A DNA stretch of 16,784 nucleotides from CAVSZB01 sp964420395 (GTDB lineage Bacteria > Krumholzibacteriota > Krumholzibacteriia > LZORAL124-64-63). Location: assembly GCA_964420395.1 (NCBI GenBank), contig CAYQTJ010000056.1:1-16784 (forward strand), read 5' to 3'. Both the position numbers and the translations under genes were made by a program. Below the pieces are notes generated by a model that was not told the DNA's origin, did no database searches, and was given only the letters and a program-made list of their open reading frames with translations. Below, piece by piece: positions 6,258 to 12,825 of this stretch. How positions within the stretch are numbered: the first letter of the stretch is position 1; the number at the start of each line of letters is the position of its first letter.

Positions 6258-7445
6258 TCACTGCCCCCGGTCGTGGCGGTGATAGACCACCATCCCGGCG
6301 TGCAGCGCCAGTCGCGCCACGCGGTGCAGCAGTTCCCGCATCGTGCGCAGAATGACAGGCCGCCCCAGGATCTGCGCCAGTTCGCACTCGACCGCCAGCA
6401 GTTCGGCGGGACCGAGGATCCGATCGGTGTGCATTTCGACGAGGATCGGGATCACCTCCGGGTCGGTCGGCGCGTCGTACCCCGCCCGCTCCAGACGGAT
6501 GCGCACCGGGTCGAAGGGCTGCAGGCGGCCCTGCGGATCCCGCACCGTCGCGCCGGCGATTTCGGCCCAGGCCCCCTCGAGCACGACCAGCCGCAGCAGA
6601 TCGTAACGGCGGCAGAGCCCGGCCAGCCGGCGCGGCCGGGAGACCTGGACCGGCCGTGGCCGCACCGGCTCGGCGACCGGCGGAACCGTGGCCGGCGCCG
6701 GCACCGGCCCCGGCCCCCGCGCAGGCACCGGCCCCGAGAACAGCGTCGGCAGCGGCGACGGCGCGGCCGGCCGCACCGGGGCGGGCCCGGCGAGCGCGGC
6801 GAGCGCGTCCGCGCCCTCCACCCCCGCCGCCAGCGCCAGGTCGCGGGGATCCACGTTCAGCCGCAGCCCCCAGCGCCGCAGGCGGGGTCCGGACGGCTCC
6901 CGGATCGGATCGAGCAGGATCCAGCTGTTCGTGCGGCCCGGCAGCAGGCGGGCCACGGCGTCGGGGGCGTCGAGGGCGAGCAGTTCGCACAGGAAGCCGA
7001 GCCGGCGGGCGACCGAGGCGACCGGCAGGCGCAGGGCGTAGTCGGCCAGCCGTTCGGGGACCAGCCGGGCCCGCCCCCGCCAGAGCGCCCCCACGACCGC
7101 GGCCAGGCCGCCGCAGAGGTCGGGCCGGCGGAGGGCATCCACCACGGCGCGCTCCGGATCGCTTACGAGCAGCCCCGGACCGCCCGGGACGATCTGCAGC
7201 GAGACGCCGAACGGCTCCCCCGCGGCGCACCGCACGAAACGCAGCGCGGCCCCCCCGACCGACCGGTTGCGCCCGTACCGGGCCGCGGTGGCCGTGACCA
7301 GGCCGGGCGGCGGCGGGGCGAGCCCGTGCCAGGCCAGGGCCGCGCCGTGGGAGAGGAAGGCCCCCTCGGTCTCGGCCAGGGCGGCGGCCAGCAGCCGCAG
7401 GGGCGGCAGGCCGCGGGGCCGGGCCCCGGCGCTGTCATCCGTCAT
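6258..7445 (-). CDS. AbiEi-like antitoxin domain fused to a degenerate MNT-type nucleotidyltransferase
   Basis: 395 residues in three parts. Residues 27-198 resemble the C-terminal domain of AbiEi-type (type IV toxin-antitoxin) antitoxins: FLSHGAALAWHGL, the VSDPERAVVDALRRPDLCGG signature, YALRL..ASVARRLGFL, and SWILLDP followed by WGLRLNV. The usual N-terminal winged helix is absent. A Pro/Ala/Arg linker spans about 210-270. Residues 276-388 follow the MNT/MntA nucleotidyltransferase pattern (LCRRYDLLRLVVLEG, then ILVEMHTD, LELxxxLGRPVxL, VVYH), but the catalytic GS is EG, the metal-binding DxD is replaced by V and P, and about 30 extra residues separate these points. This half therefore looks catalytically dead. 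The start ATG (7445) has AGGAGG six bases upstream. It is divergent from the NERD-helicase gene. No AbiEii toxin (DUF1814) is adjacent. The AbiEi assignment is firm on motifs; the nucleotidyltransferase half is inference from pattern. Confidence 0.72.
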   Translation of the reverse strand: MTDDSAGARPRGLPPLRLLAAALAETEGAFLSHGAALAWHGLAPPPPGLVTATAARYGRNRSVGGAALRFVRCAAGEPFGVSLQIVPGGPGLLVSDPERAVVDALRRPDLCGGLAAVVGALWRGRARLVPERLADYALRLPVASVARRLGFLCELLALDAPDAVARLLPGRTNSWILLDPIREPSGPRLRRWGLRLNVDPRDLALAAGVEGADALAALAGPAPVRPAAPSPLPTLFSGPVPARGPGPVPAPATVPPVAEPVRPRPVQVSRPRRLAGLCRRYDLLRLVVLEGAWAEIAGATVRDPQGRLQPFDPVRIRLERAGYDAPTDPEVIPILVEMHTDRILGPAELLAVECELAQILGRPVILRTMRELLHRVARLALHAGMVVYHRHDRGQ

Positions 7446-7451
7446 GGACAC

Positions 7452-7457
7452 CCTCCT
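7452..7457 (-). promoter_or_regulatory. Shine-Dalgarno site of the AbiEi-like gene
   Basis: Perfect AGGAGG, six bases before ATG 7445. It abuts an in-frame GTG (7451), which is too close to be used, so it decides the start in favour of the ATG. Confidence 0.75.
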
Positions 7458-7527
7458 CCCCCGGCGCCACCGGCCGGCGACCCCGCCGCGCCGCGGGCGC
7501 TCCCCGCTGCGCGAAACGGGCCGGCCG

Positions 7528-7543
7528 TGCTAGAATCGGGCCA
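7528..7543 (+). promoter_or_regulatory. Extended -10 promoter giving a leaderless mRNA for the NERD-helicase
   Basis: TGC followed by TAGAAT (7531-7536) forms an extended -10 box. The ATG begins at 7543, seven bases after the box, exactly where transcription would initiate. There is no Shine-Dalgarno sequence before the ATG and no convincing -35 about 17 bases upstream. This spacing is the hallmark of leaderless transcripts. The divergent interval 7446-7542 carries the control of both genes. Confidence 0.55.
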
Positions 7544-9219
7544 TGGCCCGCATGATTCCCCGCACGCTGCCCGCCGAGGTGACCAGTTCGGCGGAGTGGC
7601 GGCTCTTCGAGGCGCTGCGCGACGGACTGGACCGGCGCTGGACGGTCCTCCACTCCTTCCCCTGGCTGGACGACACCGGGCGGACCCTGCGCGAGGGGGA
7701 GTGCGACTTCCTGCTGCTGCACCCCGAGCGGGGCCTGCTGGCGGTCGAGGCGAAGTCGGGCGAAATCCGGTACGACGGCCCCTCGCGCACCTGGATGCGC
7801 AGCGGAACCGGGGTCGGGATCAAGGATCCGTTCCGCCAGGCGGCCGGCAGCGTCCACTACCTGAACGAGCTGATCGGGCGGCGGGTGGCGCAGTGGAAGC
7901 GGCTGGAGCCGCCGTTCGGCCACGCGGTGGCCTTTCCCGAGGCCGACAACGTGCCGGGCAACCTCCCGCCGCACGCCGTGCCGGCCATCCTGATCCTGCG
8001 CCCCGACCTCGAGCACCTGCAGCCGCGGGTGGAGGCGATCCTCGCCCGCTACCGCGAGGCGTCGGCCTGCCTGCTGCCGGAGACGGTCGACGAGGCGCTC
8101 GGCGCGCTGCTGCCGGTCTTCGACATCGTCACCCCGCTGGCGGCCCGCCTCGAGGCGCAGGAGACGCAGCTCGTCCGCCTGACGGACGAGCAGACGCGGC
8201 TGCTCGAGGGGCTCGACGGCAATCGCCGGCTGCTGGTGGAGGGGGGCGCCGGCTCGGGCAAGACGATCCTCGCGCTCGAGCGGACCCTGCGCCTGGCGGC
8301 CGCGGGGCGCCGGGCGCTGCTGGTCTGCTTCAACATCCCGCTCGCCGACCGGCTGCGGGCGCTGGTGGCCGAGCGCGGCGCCACGGCCGACGTCTTCTGC
8401 TTCCACGACCTGGTGCGCCACGTCATCGAGGGGGCCGGGCTCGAGTACGCGGTGCCGCTGGAGAACCGGCAGGAGTTCTACGACCGGACCGCCGTGGAGC
8501 TGTTCTACGAGGCGGTGCCGCGCTTCGGGCAGCGGTGGGACGCGCTGATCGTGGACGAGGCCCAGGACTTCGCCGAAGAGTGGTGGCCGCCGCTCGAGGC
8601 GCTGCTGGCGGACCCGCGCGAGGGCACCTTCGCCGTCTTCACCGACCCGGGCCAGGACCTGTTCGGACGGGCGGGGCAGCCGCCGTTCGCGGAGCCGGTC
8701 TTCCGCCTGACGGCCAACTGCCGCAACACCGCGCGGATCGCCGAGATGGTGAACCGCTTCGCCACGATCCCCGGGCGTCCCTCGCCGCACGCCCCGGAGG
8801 GGGCGCCGGTGGAGATCGTGGCGGTGTCGGGGGAGGAGGAGGAGCGGGAGGCGGTGCGCGTGGTCCTGCACCGGCTCATCCAGGAGCAGGGGATCCGCGC
8901 CGAGCGGATCGTGATCCTGGGGCGCCACCGCTTCGAGCACTCGTCGTTCGCCGCGCAGCCGCGCCTGGGCAACTGCCAGATCATCGACAACCTCGAGCCG
9001 GGCGCGCCGCACCAGGTGCGCTACGCCACGATCTACCGGTTCAAGGGACTGGAGGCGGACGTGGCGCTGCTCACCGGCGTCGACGAGGCGGCCCTGGAGC
9101 CGGACGCGGCGGACCCGGCCGCCGCGAAGGAGCGGGCGCTGATCTACGTCGGCCTCTCCCGGGCCCGGCTGCTCGCCGTGGTGGTCGCTACGCGGCGACG
9201 GAGCTGCGGCACAGAGTGA
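7543..9219 (+). CDS. NERD-domain nuclease fused to a superfamily 1 (UvrD/Rep-like) helicase
   Basis: 558 residues. The N-terminal NERD (nuclease-related, PD-(D/E)xK-like) domain shows E18, then GECDF with D55, and VEAK with E69 and K71, the expected catalytic set. A helicase core follows: Q-motif LTDEQ (213-217), Walker A GGAGSGKT (234-241), Walker B IVDEAQD (336-342), motif III TDPGQDLFG (367-375), motif IV with ANCRNTARIAE (R394), motif V YRFKGLEAD (498-506), and motif VI YVGLSRAR (535-542). All motifs look intact; the accessory 1B/2B domains are short, giving a compact helicase. The combination suggests an enzyme that loads on and cuts DNA, used in repair or in anti-phage defence (compare the single-chain nuclease-helicase Nhi). 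It is divergent from the AbiEi-like fusion and probably leaderless. Its last ten codons overlap the convergent kinase gene. Confidence 0.9.
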   Translation: MARMIPRTLPAEVTSSAEWRLFEALRDGLDRRWTVLHSFPWLDDTGRTLREGECDFLLLHPERGLLAVEAKSGEIRYDGPSRTWMRSGTGVGIKDPFRQAAGSVHYLNELIGRRVAQWKRLEPPFGHAVAFPEADNVPGNLPPHAVPAILILRPDLEHLQPRVEAILARYREASACLLPETVDEALGALLPVFDIVTPLAARLEAQETQLVRLTDEQTRLLEGLDGNRRLLVEGGAGSGKTILALERTLRLAAAGRRALLVCFNIPLADRLRALVAERGATADVFCFHDLVRHVIEGAGLEYAVPLENRQEFYDRTAVELFYEAVPRFGQRWDALIVDEAQDFAEEWWPPLEALLADPREGTFAVFTDPGQDLFGRAGQPPFAEPVFRLTANCRNTARIAEMVNRFATIPGRPSPHAPEGAPVEIVAVSGEEEEREAVRVVLHRLIQEQGIRAERIVILGRHRFEHSSFAAQPRLGNCQIIDNLEPGAPHQVRYATIYRFKGLEADVALLTGVDEAALEPDAADPAAAKERALIYVGLSRARLLAVVVATRRRSCGTE

Positions 9220-10327
9220 CCGTGAACGTGGAGCCGACGTCGGGCGCGGACTCCACGGTCACGCCCCCCCCGTACAGTTCCGCCAGCCGCTTCACGATCG
9301 ACAGGCCCAGGCCGCTGCCGGGGATGGCGCGCGTCCTGGGGTTCTTGATGCGCACGAACTCGCCGAACAGGCGGGCCGACTCCTCCGCCGTCATCCCGAT
9401 GCCGGTGTCCTGCACGGCGGCCGCCAGCGTGCCGTCGGTCCGCTCCTCCAGGCGCACCGCCACCGAGCCGTGGTCGCGGTTGTACTTCACGGCGTTCGAG
9501 ACCAGGTTGTTGAGGATGATCTCGAGCTCGCCGCGATCGGCGGTCAGGCGCAGGGAGGGCGGGGCGAGGAGCGTCACGTCGATGCCGCGGCGCTCCGCCA
9601 GGGGCTGCACCGTCTCGATGGCCGCGCGCGCCACCTCGACCAGGTCGACGTCGCCCAGGTCGCGGGTCTTCTGCCCCGACTCGATCCGCGTGAGGTCGAG
9701 CAGGTCGAAGATCAGCTTGCGCATGCCGTCGAGGCGCACGAGCGTCCGCTGGATCGGCTCGTCGTAGGCGCTCACCTCGCTGCCCAGGGCGCGGTCCTGC
9801 AGGATGTTCAGGTAGCCCTCGATGGCGCCCAGGGGGGCCTTCAGCTCGTGGGCCAGCACCGAGAGGAACTGGAAGCGGATCTGCCGGCGCTCCGCGGCCA
9901 GCCGGCGCGCCTCGCGCTGCAGCACCAGGTGGCGGCAGCCCTTGCGCACCGCGGCCTTCAGGTCCTCGGGGGTGAACGGCTTGGGCAGCAGGTCGTAGGC
10001 GCCGCGCTTGGTGGCCACGATCGCGGTCTCGATCGAGGCGTAGGCCGTGATCATGATGATCACGGTGTCGAGCCCCATCGGCTCCAGCCGGTCCAGCAGG
10101 TCGATGCCGGTCATGCCGGGCAGCTTGTGGTCCAGGAGCATCAGGTCGGGGGGGCTCGCCTCGATCAGCGCGAGCGCCTCCTCGGCGCTCTCCGCCGTCT
10201 CGGTGGAGAAGTCGAGCTCCTTGTCCAGGTCGGGCAGCAGCGCCGTGAAGCGGGCGAGCGCGCGCGCGGCCCCGCGCCGCATGCCCTCCTCGTCGTCCAC
10301 GACGAGCACGCGCAGCGTCTCTTTCAT
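9188..10327 (-). CDS. REC-histidine kinase hybrid response regulator
   Basis: 379-residue cytoplasmic signalling protein. The REC domain (5-125) has acidic pocket D11/D12, phosphoacceptor D66 (LLDHKLPG), T94 and K116. A short helical linker leads to HisKA with H160 (HELKAPLG) and a HATPase domain with N-box NNLVSNAVKYN (273-283), DTGIGM (307-312) and GSGLGLS (337-343). REC placed before the kinase means phosphorylation of D66 may switch its own autokinase activity. There is no membrane helix, PAS or GAF domain and no DNA-binding domain. Its ATG overlaps the TGA of the hydrogenase-like sensor kinase gene (ATGA), indicating coupled translation and a shared pathway. It is last in the operon, and its 3' end overlaps the convergent helicase gene by 32 bases. 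Confidence 0.93.
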   Translation of the reverse strand: MKETLRVLVVDDEEGMRRGAARALARFTALLPDLDKELDFSTETAESAEEALALIEASPPDLMLLDHKLPGMTGIDLLDRLEPMGLDTVIIMITAYASIETAIVATKRGAYDLLPKPFTPEDLKAAVRKGCRHLVLQREARRLAAERRQIRFQFLSVLAHELKAPLGAIEGYLNILQDRALGSEVSAYDEPIQRTLVRLDGMRKLIFDLLDLTRIESGQKTRDLGDVDLVEVARAAIETVQPLAERRGIDVTLLAPPSLRLTADRGELEIILNNLVSNAVKYNRDHGSVAVRLEERTDGTLAAAVQDTGIGMTAEESARLFGEFVRIKNPRTRAIPGSGLGLSIVKRLAELYGGGVTVESAPDVGSTFTVTLCRSSVAA

Positions 10328-12399
10328 GCGATCTCCTCCGCGTCGCGACCGACGCCCGCGCCCACCCGCTCCTGCGGCGCGCGCACCGGCAGGACCACCG
10401 TGAAGGTGGTGCCGGTGGGGCCCGCGTCCGGATCGGCGTTCGAGCGCACGGTGATGTCGCCGCGGTGCATCTTGACGATGCCGTAAGTGACAGCCAGGCC
10501 GAGGCCTGTCCCCTTGCCGAGCTTCTTGGTGGTGAAGAAGGGCTGGAAGATCTTCGCGAGGTTGGCCCGCGGGATGCCGCAGCCGGTGTCGGACACCTCG
10601 ATGACCAGGTGCTCCGGCGTTTCCGACGTGCGGATGTCCAGCTCGCCCCCCTCCGGCATGGCCGCGTAGGAGTTGCTGATCAGGTTGGTCAGCACCTGGA
10701 CGAGCTGGTCGGGGTCGAGGTCCCAGAGCGGCGTGACGTGGCCCGTCTCGACCCGCACCCGCACCGCGCGCGGCGCCGGCACGCTCTGCACGCTCTGGTC
10801 GATCAGCTCGCCCACGTTGACGGCCTGCAGCAGCGCCTTGTTCTCGCGCGCGAAGTCGAGCAGCCCGGCCACGATGCGTCGGCAGCGGTCGGCCTGCTGC
10901 ACGATGGTCTGCAGGTCCTCGCGCCCCTCGGCGTCGGCCGCGAGCTCGTCGGCCATCAGGTGGGCGTACATCAGGATCACGCCGAGCGGGTTGTTGAGCT
11001 CGTGCGCCACGCCCGCCGCGAGCTGCCCCATGCTGGCGAGGCGCTCCGAGTGCATGAGCTGTTCCTGCGTGCTGGCCAGCTTCTGGCCCGACAGCTGCAG
11101 CTCGTGGATGGTGCGCTGGAACTCCTCGATCACGAACGGCAGGCACATCTCGCTCTCGGCCAGCCCCTTCTTGATCGCGATGGCGTGCTCGCGGCAGGTC
11201 TGGTAGCCGCAGGCGCCGCAGTTGAGCTCGTCGCTCTTCTCCAGCTTGCCCATCCGCTTCAGGATGCGCCGCACCTCGCGCGGGGCGACCTCGGTCAGGC
11301 GCTGGTCCCGCGCGCGGAACGCCCGCGTCAGGTCGAGCCCGGCCAGGCGGTCGATGTCCTTGTGCCACTGCAGCGTGTCGTGCCCGCCCATGCGGTAGTT
11401 GACGTAGTGGCTGACCCGCGCCTGCCGCTTGAAGCGCGACTCGGACGTGGTGACGCCGGCCCCCTGGATGCAGCCGTCGCAGGAGAGCAGCTCCAGCAGC
11501 CCCGCCTCGAGCGTGCCGTCGGCGAACGCCGCGATGGCGCTGGGCAGGCTGCGCACCCCTTCGGCCGACACCACTTCGCCGCGCAGCAGGTCCTCGTGCA
11601 CGCCGGCGGCCTGCAGGATCCCCCGGCTGATCGCGAAGAGGGCGCCCAGCGCCGGGTGCGGCGGGTCGAAGTCGGACGGCTCCACGCGCTCGGCGCGGAT
11701 CCGGCGGGCCTTGAACAGCTCGCGCAGCTCGGGGAAGGTGATGACGGCGTCGACCTCGCGGGCCACGTCCTCGTCCGACGCCTCCATCTTCTTGCCCACG
11801 CACGGACCGACGAACACCACGCGCAGGTCCTCGCCGTAGATCTGCCGCAGCGCGCGCGCCTCGGCGATCATGGGCGACACGATCGGCGCCAGGTGGTCCA
11901 CCAGCTCGGGATGGTAGCGCTCGACGAAGCCCACGACCGCCGGGCAGGTGGTGGCGATGTGGCGCGACCCCTTGTTCTGCACCAGCAGGCGGCGGTAACG
12001 CTCGGCCACCAGGTCGGCGCCGAACGCCACCTCGGCCACGTACCGGAAGCCCAGGGAGCGGACCATCCCCACCAGCTGGCGGAAGTCGACCTCGGCCTGG
12101 AACTCGGCCGGGAAGCTGGGCGCGATCATGGCCGCCACCGGGGCGCCGCTCTTGAGCAGCCCCTCCACGATCTCGGTCGTGGGGACGACCTCCTTGGCCC
12201 CCTGGCTGCACACCCGCACGCAGTTGCCGCAGCCGATGCAGCGCTCCGGGACCACCTCGGCCTGCCGCTGCTTGATGCGGATGGCCTTGGCGGGGCACCG
12301 GCGCACGCAGGTGAAGCAGAGGCGGCAACGGTTCTTCACCGTGCGCACGAAACAGGTCGTCGGCGCGCCCGCCCCGTCCGATTCTTCAGCTTGCGACAT
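10324..12399 (-). CDS. [FeFe]-hydrogenase-like Fe-S sensor histidine kinase
   Basis: 691-residue cytoplasmic sensor. Domains in order: two [4Fe-4S] ferredoxin motifs (C25/C28/C31/C35 and C54/C57/C60/C64); an [FeFe]-hydrogenase H-cluster domain (about 85-365) with altered loops ATTCP (C152), GPCVGKKME (C200) and SCDGC (C307, C310); a PF04060-like Fe-S motif (C394, C397, C402, C419); a helical segment; HisKA with H466 (VAHELNNPLG); and HATPase with N-box NLISNS (572-577), DTGCGIP (604-610) and GKGTGLGLA (628-636). This is the build of sensory (group C-type) hydrogenases, which are thought to report H2 or redox state rather than turn over H2. Position 151, normally the proton-relay Cys, is Thr, and the third loop is one residue short (CxGC, not CxxGC). 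It lies between two REC genes, its probable phosphotransfer partners. Confidence 0.92.
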   Translation of the reverse strand: MSQAEESDGAGAPTTCFVRTVKNRCRLCFTCVRRCPAKAIRIKQRQAEVVPERCIGCGNCVRVCSQGAKEVVPTTEIVEGLLKSGAPVAAMIAPSFPAEFQAEVDFRQLVGMVRSLGFRYVAEVAFGADLVAERYRRLLVQNKGSRHIATTCPAVVGFVERYHPELVDHLAPIVSPMIAEARALRQIYGEDLRVVFVGPCVGKKMEASDEDVAREVDAVITFPELRELFKARRIRAERVEPSDFDPPHPALGALFAISRGILQAAGVHEDLLRGEVVSAEGVRSLPSAIAAFADGTLEAGLLELLSCDGCIQGAGVTTSESRFKRQARVSHYVNYRMGGHDTLQWHKDIDRLAGLDLTRAFRARDQRLTEVAPREVRRILKRMGKLEKSDELNCGACGYQTCREHAIAIKKGLAESEMCLPFVIEEFQRTIHELQLSGQKLASTQEQLMHSERLASMGQLAAGVAHELNNPLGVILMYAHLMADELAADAEGREDLQTIVQQADRCRRIVAGLLDFARENKALLQAVNVGELIDQSVQSVPAPRAVRVRVETGHVTPLWDLDPDQLVQVLTNLISNSYAAMPEGGELDIRTSETPEHLVIEVSDTGCGIPRANLAKIFQPFFTTKKLGKGTGLGLAVTYGIVKMHRGDITVRSNADPDAGPTGTTFTVVLPVRAPQERVGAGVGRDAEEIA

Positions 12400-12415
12400 C
12401 GTTGACCCCGACCTC

Positions 12416-12808
12416 TCAGGCCGACAGCAGCTTCCTGACCTCGGCCCGCAACTGCTCCGACCGCACCGGCTTGTCGAGGATCGCGTCCGCCTTCACCCAC
12501 GCCCGGGCCGTGGCCGACTTGGGTCGGAAGTCGATGCCCGTGGCGGAGGCGACGGCGGTCAGCAGGATCACCGGCACGTCGGGATAGAGCCGCTTGGCCG
12601 TGTTCGACAGCACGAAGCCGGCGTCCATCTCCTCCATCATCAGGTCGAACACGCACAGGTCCGGGTGGAGCCCCAGCAGCGCCTCCTCGCCCTCGGCGCG
12701 GCTGGCGGCGGTGGTCACCTCGAAGCCGTCGGCCCGGAACAGCAGGCTCAGCTGGGTCAGGATGTCCTCGTCGTCGTCGACCAGCAGGACCCTCTTCGCG
12801 GTCTCCAT
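12416..12808 (-). CDS. Single-domain response regulator
   Basis: 130-residue stand-alone REC domain: acidic D11-D13, phosphoacceptor D55 (CVFDLMMEEMDAG), T84 (LLTA) and K113 (LDKPV). No output domain is attached, so it acts by protein contact or as a phosphate relay or sink, as CheY- or Spo0F-type proteins do. I chose the ATG at 12808 because GGAGGAAGAGGG lies directly upstream. An in-frame GTG (12829) would overlap the hydA stop as GTGA but has no ribosome site. It sits 17 bases after hydA and 16 bases before the sensor kinase, linking the hydrogenase to its putative sensory branch. Confidence 0.92.
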   Translation of the reverse strand: METAKRVLLVDDDEDILTQLSLLFRADGFEVTTAASRAEGEEALLGLHPDLCVFDLMMEEMDAGFVLSNTAKRLYPDVPVILLTAVASATGIDFRPKSATARAWVKADAILDKPVRSEQLRAEVRKLLSA

Positions 12809-12825
12809 GTTCCCTCTTCCTCCCG

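Noticed and set aside
6258..7445. Classical AbiE toxin-antitoxin operon
   Set aside because: AbiE needs an AbiEii (DUF1814) nucleotidyltransferase gene immediately downstream. None is present, and the fused C-terminal domain is MNT-like and lacks catalytic residues.
6123..9767. Very long plus-strand open frame (about 1,200 codons)
   Set aside because: It spans the AbiEi-like gene in antisense and the helicase gene in a different frame. Its product is an Arg/Pro/Gly/Ala-rich low-complexity string with no domain. It is a consequence of high G+C content.
10465..12405. Plus-strand open frame of 646 codons
   Set aside because: Exactly antisense to the sensor kinase, with Leu/Val/His/Arg-rich shadow composition and no recognisable motif.
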